Assembly (NCBI GenBank): GCA_021773135.1
Contig: JAJFKP010000057.1
Span: 1 to 64,000, forward strand
Length of the DNA stretch: 64,000 bases
Reading direction: 5' to 3'
Source of the DNA: Woeseiaceae bacterium
GTDB taxonomy: Bacteria > Pseudomonadota > Gammaproteobacteria > Steroidobacterales > Woeseiaceae
The notes beneath the pieces are model-generated. The model saw only the letters and a list, made by a program, of their open reading frames with translations. It did not search any database and was not told the DNA's origin. The translations under genes and the position numbers were made by a program. Shown here one piece after another: positions 28,231 to 36,742 of this stretch (its first letter is position 1; each line of letters begins with the position of its first letter).

Positions 28231-28247
28231 TTTAGAATTGGTCTATA
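28231..28247 (+). promoter_or_regulatory. ICE-box-like operator in the promoter of the Irr-like gene
   Basis: TTTAGAATTGGTCTATA matches 15 of 17 positions of the Irr 'iron control element' TTTRGAAYNRTTCYAAA as known from Rhizobiales. It overlaps a TATACT -10 hexamer (28244-28249), the right place for autorepression. It is only 34 bp from the start codon. Confidence 0.45.
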
Positions 28248-28281
28248 CTCGGCAACTATCTGATTCATAGGGGTTCCTGCC

Positions 28282-28689
28282 ATGTCACGTCAGGACATTG
28301 AGGAGAAACTTAAAGGTCACGGCATATTGCCGACCGCGCAGCGACTGGAGGTGGCGGAAACGTTGCTCGTGAGACCACAACATCTTTCCGCAGATCAGAT
28401 TATTGATCGGCTACGCAGCTCCGGCAGCCGAGTGTCCAAGGCAACCGTTTACAACACGCTGAAATTGTTCACAAATCACGGCTTGATCAAGGAAATCAAC
28501 GTGGCTGACAGCCGCAAATTCTTCGACTCCACAACCCATCCCCATCACCATTTTTACCATGTTGAAACGGGTGAACTGACCGACATCCCGGCATCCAGTG
28601 TGGGTGTCCTGAATTTGCCGCCCCTGCCAGAGGGAACCGAGCAGGCCGGTGTCGAAGTGCTAATCCGGGTGCGCAACAGAAAGGCGTAG
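28282..28689 (+). CDS. Fur-superfamily regulator, Irr-like
   Basis: 135 residues. The N-terminal winged helix includes RVSKATVYNTLKLFTNHGLI (about 50-69). The dimerisation part has FFDSTTHPHHHFYHVETGEL, with a histidine cluster at 86-90. It lacks the two CxxC zinc motifs of typical Fur, PerR and Zur. The pairing of the HHH segment with a C-terminus of LPPLPEGTEQAG and VEVLIRVRNR is characteristic of Irr, the haem-responsive iron regulator best known from alphaproteobacteria. An ICE-box-like site lies at its own promoter. A ribosome-binding site AGGGG precedes the ATG. Identity as Irr is inferred; a plain Fur paralogue is the alternative. Confidence 0.82.
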   Translation: MSRQDIEEKLKGHGILPTAQRLEVAETLLVRPQHLSADQIIDRLRSSGSRVSKATVYNTLKLFTNHGLIKEINVADSRKFFDSTTHPHHHFYHVETGELTDIPASSVGVLNLPPLPEGTEQAGVEVLIRVRNRKA

Positions 28690-28703
28690 GTTGCAGGCCA
28701 AAA

Positions 28704-28779
28704 TGGTGCCGGATAGGTGATTCGAACACCTGACCCCATCATTACGAATGATGTGCTCTACCAACTGAGCTAATCCGGC
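28704..28779 (-). tRNA. tRNA-Thr (anticodon CGT)
   Basis: Complete cloverleaf on the minus strand: acceptor GCCGGAT/ATCCGGC, D arm GCTC/GAGC, anticodon stem CATCA/TGATG around TTCGTAA (anticodon CGT, codon ACG), T arm AGGTG-TTCGAAT-CACCT, discriminator A and encoded CCA. It is convergent with the Irr-like gene. Confidence 0.96.
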
Positions 28780-28886
28780 ATATTGGACGATTTGTTTAAC
28801 GGCTACGCTGCGGGCGGCCGCGAGTATATCGCCGTCAACGCGATTGAGCCAGATCTGGCTCCGAATCATGAAGGACGGTTGGGTCG

Positions 28887-29139
28887 ATCGCGGCTGACGC
28901 CCAATTTGCCCGCGGAGCTAGAAGACAGATTCAGATCGGTGCACATTGATCTTTAGCACAATGTCAGTTCAGTTCGTGTCGCGGCTAAAGCCATTCCGAT
29001 AGTTCTGCAATGCCCGTAGGAGCGGCTTTCGCCGCGATTGCACGGATCATCATTACGCTAAAGATCAATGTGCACCGACCAGATATTTCTTGCTTGCTCC
29101 GCGGGCAAATTGGGCTTCGGCCACGCTAGTCACCGCGAT
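28887..29139. repeat. large imperfect inverted-repeat element enclosing a REP pair
   Basis: The 360-bp gap between tRNA-Thr and the DUF6498 gene is mostly one palindromic element. Nested arms: 28887-28898 with 29129-29139, 28899-28918 with 29096-29115 (20 bp, perfect), and 28936-28957 with 29057-29078 (22 bp, perfect). The centre holds two inverted REP-like units, 28979-28992 and 29016-29037, the latter opening with GTAG, the usual REP head tetranucleotide. The right end touches the stop codon of the neighbouring gene. No ORF is inside. It could be a non-autonomous mobile element or a BIME-like structure. In RNA it would fold into a very long hairpin. Confidence 0.8.
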
Positions 29140-29751
29140 TTATTGCAACGCAGCCGAATGCTCAATGCGGTGCATCAATACGTCTGCCAGCATCTTTAGT
29201 ATCAGGAAGAACAGGAGCACTCCCGTCCCTGCGCTGCTGAATGCACCGCCCACAATAATGGTCAGGTGCATGGGCAGGATGCGCAGGTAGGGGAAATACA
29301 TGATATTGCCGATATTGGGTTTCCGGTTCGCGTCCTGTTCGCGATACTCGGTAAATGAGTAATAGTGGTTCACCAGGAACACCAGCACACACAGGGTCAG
29401 GAAAAACAGGTTGCCGTCGAATGCATTGCGCTCGTCGGACAAAATAAACACAAGGTAAATAAAGTGAAACCCGCCGTAGTGCATTGCGAAAAATTTCGCC
29501 ATGAATGTTTGCGTTTTCCGGGTCGCTGGTACGGGCACGCCTTCCTCCCACATGCCCGCCGTCGTAAATTCACGAAGTGCCAGCATTCGTTTCAGGCTGA
29601 AGATGCCGATAATGACGCTCTGAGCCCAGTAGATGATCATCAGGTCATGCAGATTCCATCCTTCCTTCAGGGCAAAAAAAATGGAAACCAGATTAGCGCC
29701 TAGCAACGCCACCACAGATTTTCGCCAGGCAGATTTTTGCGGCGGATTCAT
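29140..29751 (-). CDS. DUF6498-like integral membrane protein
   Basis: 203 residues from the ATG opening MNPPQKSAWRKS. The upstream in-frame start would lie inside the terminator hairpin of the next gene, so it is rejected. It has about five or six predicted helices (VVALLGANLVSIFFAL, LMIIYWAQSVIIGIF, GFHFIYLVFIL, LFFLTLCVLVFLVNHYY, MHLTIIVGGAF, GVLLFFLILKMLADVL). The YWAQSVIIGIF and C-terminal KMLADVLMH motifs suggest the DUF6498 family. Function is unknown. It is transcribed alone on the minus strand, and its stop codon abuts the inverted-repeat element. Confidence 0.75.
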   Translation of the reverse strand: MNPPQKSAWRKSVVALLGANLVSIFFALKEGWNLHDLMIIYWAQSVIIGIFSLKRMLALREFTTAGMWEEGVPVPATRKTQTFMAKFFAMHYGGFHFIYLVFILSDERNAFDGNLFFLTLCVLVFLVNHYYSFTEYREQDANRKPNIGNIMYFPYLRILPMHLTIIVGGAFSSAGTGVLLFFLILKMLADVLMHRIEHSAALQ

Positions 29752-29782
29752 ACAGGCAATATACAGGCAGACACCCGCCGGC

Positions 29783-29813
29783 AAAAAAAAACCCCGCACA
29801 GATATGTGCGGGG
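29783..29813 (-). terminator. rho-independent terminator of the large lipoprotein gene
   Basis: CCCCGCACA (29792-29800), loop GATA, TGTGCGGGG (29805-29813), followed on the minus strand by nine T. It is a strong terminator about 70 bp after the lipoprotein stop. Confidence 0.92.
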
Positions 29814-29881
29814 TCGAAGCCAGTTCTGCCGAGTCAGTGGGGGAATAACCGAATCGGCGTTGTTCAGGTCAAGACACCCAA

Positions 29882-31825
29882 TTACGGCTCCATAATGTAG
29901 ACAAATATCTTGTATGCAGTGAATACGTTCGTATCCGCGTTGTACTGGCCGCGGGCATACATCGACCTCGCTGCGTTGACGCCATCAAGCTCAAGTGTCA
30001 AAGCATTCAGGAAGTCATCGAAATCCGCATACAGCTGCAAGCTGTCTGATGTCTTCACGGTGAACAGCTTTCTGCCCGTTTCGCGCGGTGCGATCAGCGT
30101 ATCCGAGTCAAGCGTCGACAGGTCAATCAGGACCGGTCCCTGCTTGATGTGATGCCGCTGGTCGTCACCGAATTCGCGACGGTCGAGCAGCAGGCCGGTG
30201 CTGTCCATCATCAGGAACGGTGAGGTGCTGCCCGCGGCGCCCCAGCCAACTCCGATCGAGCTGCGAACATCCGAATAGTCAATGATGGTACGACCTTCGA
30301 AATCCGGCGGTGCTGCGCCGAACTCGTACGGGTAGCCGTAGATCACGACAGGCTGACCGGTCGCATCTGACGGCATCAGTACATTACCAGTGGACACCTG
30401 GTAGGCCGCCGGATTGGCATCCGTCTCCGGAGATGAACCGGTGCCGGTGAAATCGAATACCTGCACGCGTCGACGATCGATCGCCTGCAGTTCAATTTCA
30501 GTTTCGCCCGGGTTGATCGCATTGACGAGTCCGCTGAGATGCGTGATATGCATCAGAACAGCGCCGTTGGTTGCGTCGATGTGAATACCCTGTTCGTCAT
30601 TGCTGACGACCGTTCCGCGAACGGTCACGGCCTGGCCGATAGATATTGCGCTGTTATCGAGCAATCGCATCGGAGCGCCCAGCGGTCGATCTGTATCGAC
30701 TGTTTTGTAAACTACCGTGTCGGGCCCAACCGTTACGGTGACGTCATCGCGGAAGAATGAACGCGTAACGCTTGCGGCATCGGTAAGAATAACCGTCCCG
30801 CCTCGTACTACCAGTTCATTTTCGACTCGCGATATAACGCTGCCCTTGACAGCGTCGAGACCGTTACCCGGCACGCTGCTGCCAGCAAGCACGATGTTCG
30901 CGGTGAACTCACGCTCAGCAACATTCACGGTTCCCTGGGCGACGGTCAGCGTTCCCTGACCAGCGGCTTCGAGGGCACGGAGGCCTTCTGCGCCGGCATA
31001 GGCAGTCCCGTTCACTTCAATGTCAGTCGCATCGGTCACATTAACCTTCATGCGGCCAAAATCATTTGCGATGTCGTGAAATGGTCGAAGTGCAACCGTG
31101 TAATACATCTCATCAACATTCGCTTCGATAAATCGACCGCGAACGCGAATGTCTTTTGTATCCACCGGGTCCGGCTCGGCGACAATGAACGGTTCGGCAA
31201 CGGCAATCGCCGGTGTCGGTGCAATGTCTACCGTGTGTGACGCATCCAGATCGAAGTCGAGCGTCAGCAATGCTGCGCGCGCACGTGTCACCAGCAGCTG
31301 GTTTCGATCCGACAGCTTGATTTTAAGCGAAGTCTGACCCATGGCGTTACCGTCGGTGTCGACAACATCGGTTTCCTTGGCATCGCCGTCAGATTCAACG
31401 AATACTTCAGCATTGCTGTAGTCAAGATGAATCGTGCCGGCAACATAGACACCAGGCGGTACCGTCGCCACGCTGACGAATTCTGTCAGGTCGACATACT
31501 GCGCAAAGTCGATGCGCGTACTGTTGGGTAACACGTCGATAACAGCGCCATTGGCTTTCTCAAGCGTCAGCCCGGTTACGTCTACGGCATAACTTAAAAA
31601 ATCGCCGTCAGCGTCGGTAAGTCCGATGATGACAGAGCCACATTCGCTGGCCGTGGAAGGGTCTGAAGGAATACAGGTGGCCGCTGCGAGCGGCGTTATC
31701 TCTTCAGTTGTTGCAGCGCCGCCACCACAGGCGGACAGCCCGATAGTCAGGATCATCAGTGCAATTGATATCCATATCGTAGAATTTTTCACACCACCCG
31801 GTAGGTGGTTGTTCGAGGCATTCAT
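29882..31825 (-). CDS. large secreted lipoprotein with DUF4382-like N-terminal domain
   Basis: 647 residues. The lipobox LSAC puts the lipidated cysteine at C33 after a hydrophobic signal segment. Residues about 62-200 (SVIIGLTDADGDFLSYAVDV...LTLEKANG) resemble DUF4382, an immunoglobulin-like domain of surface lipoproteins. The remainder is a series of short beta-rich repeats (VRGRFIEAN, VKGSVISRVENELVVRGG, VRGTVVSNDEQGIHID) reminiscent of DUF5666/OB-type units. No catalytic motif is visible. It is probably anchored in the outer membrane. It is monocistronic, with its own terminator and a GGGAGATCA ribosome-binding site, and divergent from a c-di-GMP sensor 213 bp away. Confidence 0.75.
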   Translation of the reverse strand: MNASNNHLPGGVKNSTIWISIALMILTIGLSACGGGAATTEEITPLAAATCIPSDPSTASECGSVIIGLTDADGDFLSYAVDVTGLTLEKANGAVIDVLPNSTRIDFAQYVDLTEFVSVATVPPGVYVAGTIHLDYSNAEVFVESDGDAKETDVVDTDGNAMGQTSLKIKLSDRNQLLVTRARAALLTLDFDLDASHTVDIAPTPAIAVAEPFIVAEPDPVDTKDIRVRGRFIEANVDEMYYTVALRPFHDIANDFGRMKVNVTDATDIEVNGTAYAGAEGLRALEAAGQGTLTVAQGTVNVAEREFTANIVLAGSSVPGNGLDAVKGSVISRVENELVVRGGTVILTDAASVTRSFFRDDVTVTVGPDTVVYKTVDTDRPLGAPMRLLDNSAISIGQAVTVRGTVVSNDEQGIHIDATNGAVLMHITHLSGLVNAINPGETEIELQAIDRRRVQVFDFTGTGSSPETDANPAAYQVSTGNVLMPSDATGQPVVIYGYPYEFGAAPPDFEGRTIIDYSDVRSSIGVGWGAAGSTSPFLMMDSTGLLLDRREFGDDQRHHIKQGPVLIDLSTLDSDTLIAPRETGRKLFTVKTSDSLQLYADFDDFLNALTLELDGVNAARSMYARGQYNADTNVFTAYKIFVYIMEP

Positions 31826-32038
31826 AGTGATCTCCCTGTCGAATTGCGTTCGTTACGGGGCTATAACGCGGCCGGGAGGACTGGGTTGACCGGGTTCGCT
31901 GCCGAATCTCGAAATCAGGCGTTTAATCGTGCCGTTTCGAGGTTTTCAAATGCAGAGAAAGCAAAAAAATACAGGGACTTATCTTGTATTCTTCCGGTAA
32001 CGTGTCAGAATGCACGCACTTCGACAAAGAATCCTCGA

Positions 32039-34702
32039 ATGACCACGATTTCAGGTTCCAAGGCCACGAGGCCAGCACCCGTCAAACGCCGCAGGCCACC
32101 GCCCGGCGAGCGCAATCGCGGTGCCGTCGATGCACTCCAGACCAAGATTGCCGTCAACGTCCAGAACCTGGACAAAAACTGCTACCAGGAACAGCTGCAG
32201 TCCAACGTTGCAGAGCTTCCTGATGCGACGGGGTGTGACGCGGCATTTCTTGTGCTCTTCAAGCATGATCTGTCGGAAATTGAGACGGTGCTTACCTCCA
32301 GCTCGGTATTCTCTGCCTGCAACGCAGGCGCATTGGCCGGGGAGGTACTGTCCAACTGGCCCTGGTTGTGTCGCAACCTGGGGCATCTCAAGGTCGTCGA
32401 AATTGCTGACACCTCGGCCGGGCACGCCGAGGCGCAGGAAGAATTCGCCCGCTTTGCCGATCTTGGTATTGGTTCCGCGCTGATAATCGGTTTTACCGTA
32501 TGCGGCGAAACGGCCGGTTACCTGGCATTGGCAAATGAGCGTCCGCTTGAAAACAGCGATGCTGATTTGCACCTGCTAATGAAGTTAATTGGTACTTCCC
32601 TGGCATCCGGCCTTGAGCGGATGCGGTCGATTGATCTTCTGCATGAATTTGAAGAACGCAACGAGCTCGTTAACCTGACCGCGAATGATGGCATTTGGGA
32701 TTTCGACGGTCAGTCGAAGCACTTGAGCCTGTCGCGACGCTGGAAAGATATGCTTGGCTACGATGTCGACCAGGAAGACGTATTACCTGATTGGTACCGG
32801 CTCGTGCATCCCGATGATATGGCGCGCGTACAAAAGAAGATGCGCGAACACCTGGAAGGGAAATCCGAGTTTTTCGAAAGCGTGCATCGCATGCGACATC
32901 AGAGCGGAGAATGGCGGTGGATGACCAGCCGCGCCAAGGCACTGCAGGATGACCGCGGTCGACTGATCCGGCTGCTTGGCGTTGAAGTTGATATTACTGA
33001 GCGAAAACTCTACGAAGAGGCGCTATTCCGTGAAAAAGAAAGCGCGCAAATTACATTAAGGTCTATTGGCGACGGTGTCATTACCACCGATGCCGAGTGC
33101 AATGTTGAATATATAAACCCGGTCGCCGAGGAATTGACGGGCTGGAAAGTGGATGACGCAAGTGGTCGTCCTATCGACGAAATTTTTCGCGGCTTTCATG
33201 AAGAAACCTGCGAGCCGCTCGAAAACCCGCTGGCCGTGTCGATACGGCGGAGCCGTTCAATCAAGTCAGTAAGGCCGACCCTCCTGATTCGACGGGATGG
33301 CAACGAGCTCTATATCGAAAGCACGGCATCCCCGATTCGCGACGGCAAGGGCGACGTAACAGGCGGTGTGCTGGTGTTCCACGACGTGAGCGAGTCGCGG
33401 GAGCTGAATCGCCGTCTGAGTTATCACGCGAGTCATGACATTTTGACCGGTCTCGTCAATCGCGCCGAATTCGAAAGTCGCCTCGAACGGGCGCTGAAGA
33501 GCGCAAAGGCACGGGAAACATCCTATGCGCTATGTTACCTGGATCTTGACCAGTTCAAGATCGTTAATGATTCCTGCGGTCACCAGGCCGGTGATGCATT
33601 GCTGGGCCAGCTCGGCGCGCTGCTCAAATCGAAGATTCGCTGGCGAGATACGCTTGCGCGTCTTGGCGGCGATGAATTCGGTGTCCTCCTGGAGAGCTGC
33701 AATCTCGAGCAGGCGCTGGAAACGGCGGAGACTTTGCGGGTTGCTGTTGGCGATTTCAAGTTCATGTGGGATGACCGCGGCTTTCGTTTAGGCGTGAGCA
33801 TTGGAGTAGTGCCGATTACGGCAGGTAACGAAGACGTCGCTGCACTGCTGAGTGCTGCGGACAGCGCCTGCGCGGCAGCCAAGGAATCGGGCCGGAATCG
33901 CATACACAGCTTCGAAGAAAACGATATTGACCTGCAACGCCGTCGCCGCGAGCAGCAGTGGGCGGCTCGCATTAACAACGCGCTTGAGGAGAACCGCTTC
34001 GAGCTGTTCCGGCAGACCATACAGCCACTGCAGACCGCGGAAGATGGCGCGCATTATGAAATACTCCTGCGCATGCGTGATGAAACGGGCGGTATTATTG
34101 CGCCCGGGTTGTTTATCGAAGCAGCAGAGCGGTTTAGCCTGACCCCGCGCATCGATCGCTGGGTAATCATGAATGCCTTCCGTTGGCTGGTATCGGAAGC
34201 GGACGAGCGTGAGCGATTGGTGCTCTGTTCGATTAATTTGTCCGGCCAGAGTATTGGCGACGACAAATTTTTGCCGTTTGTTATCGAGCAATTTCAGATG
34301 AGCGGGCTTGATGCAACCAAAATCTGTTTCGAAATCACCGAAACGGCTGCCATTGCGAGTTACTCGCAGGCCAATCGTTTTATCAATGCGCTTAAAGAAC
34401 TCGGCTGCATGTTTGCGCTCGACGACTTCGGCACGGGATTGTCATCGTTCGGCTACCTGAAACACTTCCCGGTCGATTTCCTCAAAATCGACGGAAGTTT
34501 TGTGAAGGAGATTCTGCATGATCCGATTGACCGCGAGATGGTTCGATCAATTAATGAAATCGGACACCTCACCGGCAAACAGACCATCGCCGAATTTGCA
34601 GAAAATGAAGAAATCATCACGATGCTCAAGGGTATGGGCGTCGACTACGCGCAGGGCTATGGCGTTTCCGAGCCCAAACGCGTAACCCGCGCCGTGGCAT
34701 AG
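32039..34702 (+). CDS. GAF-PAS-PAS-GGDEF-EAL c-di-GMP signalling protein
   Basis: 887 residues from the ATG opening MTTISGSKATRP. The frame is open to 31805, but that part overlaps the divergent lipoprotein gene and has no domain. Domain order: GAF-like (about 50-215), PAS_3 with HPDD and DITERK (about 220-335), second PAS (about 345-465), GGDEF (about 470-625) and EAL (about 640-885). GGDEF is intact, with an RWRD I-site five residues before it. The EAL motif reads EILLRM, and the other active-site motifs persist (SINLS, LDDFGTG, LKIDGSF, AEFAEN, AQGY), so phosphodiesterase activity is plausible. No membrane segment. It may be bifunctional, switched by the sensory domains. Confidence 0.92.
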   Translation: MTTISGSKATRPAPVKRRRPPPGERNRGAVDALQTKIAVNVQNLDKNCYQEQLQSNVAELPDATGCDAAFLVLFKHDLSEIETVLTSSSVFSACNAGALAGEVLSNWPWLCRNLGHLKVVEIADTSAGHAEAQEEFARFADLGIGSALIIGFTVCGETAGYLALANERPLENSDADLHLLMKLIGTSLASGLERMRSIDLLHEFEERNELVNLTANDGIWDFDGQSKHLSLSRRWKDMLGYDVDQEDVLPDWYRLVHPDDMARVQKKMREHLEGKSEFFESVHRMRHQSGEWRWMTSRAKALQDDRGRLIRLLGVEVDITERKLYEEALFREKESAQITLRSIGDGVITTDAECNVEYINPVAEELTGWKVDDASGRPIDEIFRGFHEETCEPLENPLAVSIRRSRSIKSVRPTLLIRRDGNELYIESTASPIRDGKGDVTGGVLVFHDVSESRELNRRLSYHASHDILTGLVNRAEFESRLERALKSAKARETSYALCYLDLDQFKIVNDSCGHQAGDALLGQLGALLKSKIRWRDTLARLGGDEFGVLLESCNLEQALETAETLRVAVGDFKFMWDDRGFRLGVSIGVVPITAGNEDVAALLSAADSACAAAKESGRNRIHSFEENDIDLQRRRREQQWAARINNALEENRFELFRQTIQPLQTAEDGAHYEILLRMRDETGGIIAPGLFIEAAERFSLTPRIDRWVIMNAFRWLVSEADERERLVLCSINLSGQSIGDDKFLPFVIEQFQMSGLDATKICFEITETAAIASYSQANRFINALKELGCMFALDDFGTGLSSFGYLKHFPVDFLKIDGSFVKEILHDPIDREMVRSINEIGHLTGKQTIAEFAENEEIITMLKGMGVDYAQGYGVSEPKRVTRAVA

Positions 34703-34770
34703 CCTCCGCTTCAACTCGAGATGTGGTGCGGGTATGGGCAGATTGCGACCAATGTCGCTTCCACAGATTG

Positions 34771-36294
34771 CTAGGTCAGGATGTCGCCGTAGGTTTCGCG
34801 AAGCACGTTCTTCTGGACCTTTGACATCGTGTTGCGCGGCAGTGCTTGCACCAGTACTACACGTTTCGGCACTTTAAAATTAGCAAGCTCCGTCTTGCAC
34901 GCGGCGATTACCGACTTTTCGTCGACGCTGTCTGGTGCTGCCGGAACCACTACGGCGACGACGCCTTCACCAAAATCCGCGTGTGGCACACCGATGACTG
35001 CCGATTCTGTCACGCCATCGAGGTCATCGATAAATAGTTCTATCTCTTTCGGATAGACGTTCAGACCACCGGTGATGACCATATCCTTGGCGCGACCGAC
35101 AATTGAGACGTAGCCGTCTTTGTCGATCAATCCCTTGTCACCGGTGTTGAAAAAACCATCCGCTGTGAAGTCTTCCTCGGTCTTGTCTGGCATTCTCCAA
35201 TAGCCAATGAAAACATTCGGTCCACGGACCTGGATATTGCCGATCGAGTTGCGCTCAACTGCAGCGCCTTCATCATCCACGATGCGCACCTCGATGCCTT
35301 GCAGTGGCGGACCGACGGTTCCTGCTTTCCGTTCGCCATGCAGTGGATTCGACGTGTTCATATTGGTTTCTGTCATGCCATAACGTTCGAGAATGCGATG
35401 ACCGGTTCTCTGTTCGAACTCGGCAAAGGTTTCTTCGAGCAGCGGCGCTGATCCAGAAATAAACAAGCGCACGTTGCCGGCAACGTCGGCGTCGAATGTC
35501 GATTGAGAAAGCAGCCGCGTGTAGTAGGTTGGTACACCCATCAGAACCGTACATTCAGGAAGAAACCTGATTACTTCAGCGACGTCGAATGCTGGCAGCC
35601 AGCGCATGCTCGCACCGCCTAACAGCACACAACCAATTGCAACAAACAGGCCGTGGACATGGAAAATGGGCAGCGCGTGCAGGAGATGATCTTTGCTACT
35701 AAATCCCCACGCCTCTATCAAGGCTTCCGTGTTTCTCAGCAGGTTGGCATGCGTCAGCATGATTCCCTTGGGAACGCCGGTCGTTCCCGATGAGTAAAGT
35801 AACGCGGCCAGGTCATCCTGCTTTCTCGCCAGCGTTTCAAACCGTGTGGGCATTTTGTCTGCGCCGTCTGCAAGCGTTCCCTTGCCATCCGCAGCAAGCG
35901 TCAGAACATTCCCAGGACCGGATTCGGCAACTATCTCCCTGATCGGGTTTTCCATGCCAGGATCACAAACAGTAATCCTTGGCTCAGCGTTGCCGAGGAA
36001 GTAGACGAGTTCGCTTTTCGTGTAGGCCAGGTTCAGCGGATGAAAAACGAATCCGCCGCGCAGGCAGGCCAGGTAGAGACACAGACACTCGACCGATTTC
36101 TCGACTTGTACTGTCACCCGGTCACCTGGCAACGCACCCATTGACTGCAGGAATGCGGCGATCTGTCCGGAGCGATCCGCGATATCGATATAGCGATACG
36201 CGCGGTCGTTCACGTCTCGTATCAATACCTTCTCGCCATGCTCGTCGAACTGGCGTTGAAAGTGCGAATAGAGGTTGAAGTCTTGTTTACTCAC
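34771..36294 (-). CDS. matB: malonyl-CoA synthetase (MatB)
   Basis: 507-residue ANL-superfamily ligase: malonate + CoA + ATP to malonyl-CoA + AMP + PPi. The P-loop-like motif is YSSGTTGVPKG (about 165-175). The segment RYGMTETNMNTSNPLHGER is essentially the diagnostic MatB sequence of Rhizobium and Rhodopseudomonas; MPDKTEEDF, GRAKDMVITGGLNVYPKEIE and GVPHADFGEGV also match MatB. Translation starts at GTG. It is divergent from the malonate transporter genes madLM, with only 76 bp between them, which supports a malonate-uptake-and-activation module. No malonyl-CoA decarboxylase (MatA) or malonate decarboxylase complex is in the window. Confidence 0.93.
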   Translation of the reverse strand: MSKQDFNLYSHFQRQFDEHGEKVLIRDVNDRAYRYIDIADRSGQIAAFLQSMGALPGDRVTVQVEKSVECLCLYLACLRGGFVFHPLNLAYTKSELVYFLGNAEPRITVCDPGMENPIREIVAESGPGNVLTLAADGKGTLADGADKMPTRFETLARKQDDLAALLYSSGTTGVPKGIMLTHANLLRNTEALIEAWGFSSKDHLLHALPIFHVHGLFVAIGCVLLGGASMRWLPAFDVAEVIRFLPECTVLMGVPTYYTRLLSQSTFDADVAGNVRLFISGSAPLLEETFAEFEQRTGHRILERYGMTETNMNTSNPLHGERKAGTVGPPLQGIEVRIVDDEGAAVERNSIGNIQVRGPNVFIGYWRMPDKTEEDFTADGFFNTGDKGLIDKDGYVSIVGRAKDMVITGGLNVYPKEIELFIDDLDGVTESAVIGVPHADFGEGVVAVVVPAAPDSVDEKSVIAACKTELANFKVPKRVVLVQALPRNTMSKVQKNVLRETYGDILT

Positions 36295-36370
36295 TGTATC
36301 AATGATCGCTTTTTACAGGACTGACGTGCATGATAACGGCAAGCGCAAAGGTTGATAAAGGAAAATAACA

Positions 36371-36742
36371 ATGGTGATTTATGGCGTCGCGCTGCTGTCG
36401 TTTTGCATGCTGGTTGGCGTATTTGCTGGCGACATTCTGGGGGACCTGATCGGCGTGCAGGCCAACGTCGGTGGCGTAGGCATCGCAATGCTTCTGCTCA
36501 TTATTCTCTCCAACCTTTCGCATAGCAAATTTTCACTTGGCGACCCCACCGAAAAAGGCATCGGCTTCTGGAGTGCCATGTACATCCCGATTGTCGTCGC
36601 AATGGCAGCGAAACAAAACGTCATCGCTGCCGTTTCGAGTGGCTGGATGGCCATAGTCGCCGGCGTCGCCGCTGTCGTCGTGAGTTTCGCGATGATTCCG
36701 GTCCTGTCAAGATTTGGCGCGGACGATCAGCATGATTCTTGA
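36371..36742 (+). CDS. madL: malonate transporter subunit MadL
   Basis: 123 residues, four predicted helices, with the family pattern GVFAGDILGDLIGVQANVGG and FSLGDPTEKGIGFWSAMYIP. MadL with MadM forms a sodium-dependent malonate carrier, first described in Malonomonas rubra. It starts 76 bp from the divergent matB gene; a GGAAAATAAC ribosome-binding region precedes the ATG. Its stop overlaps the madM start by 11 bases. Confidence 0.94.
   Translation: MVIYGVALLSFCMLVGVFAGDILGDLIGVQANVGGVGIAMLLLIILSNLSHSKFSLGDPTEKGIGFWSAMYIPIVVAMAAKQNVIAAVSSGWMAIVAGVAAVVVSFAMIPVLSRFGADDQHDS

Noticed and set aside
28780-29139. Prophage or integrative-element attachment at tRNA-Thr
   Set aside because: No duplicated tRNA 3' end, integrase or foreign genes are visible; the gap is explained by the inverted-repeat element.
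31805-32038. N-terminal extension of the GAF-PAS-GGDEF-EAL protein
   Set aside because: It overlaps the divergent lipoprotein start region and has no domain; the ATG at 32039 fits better.
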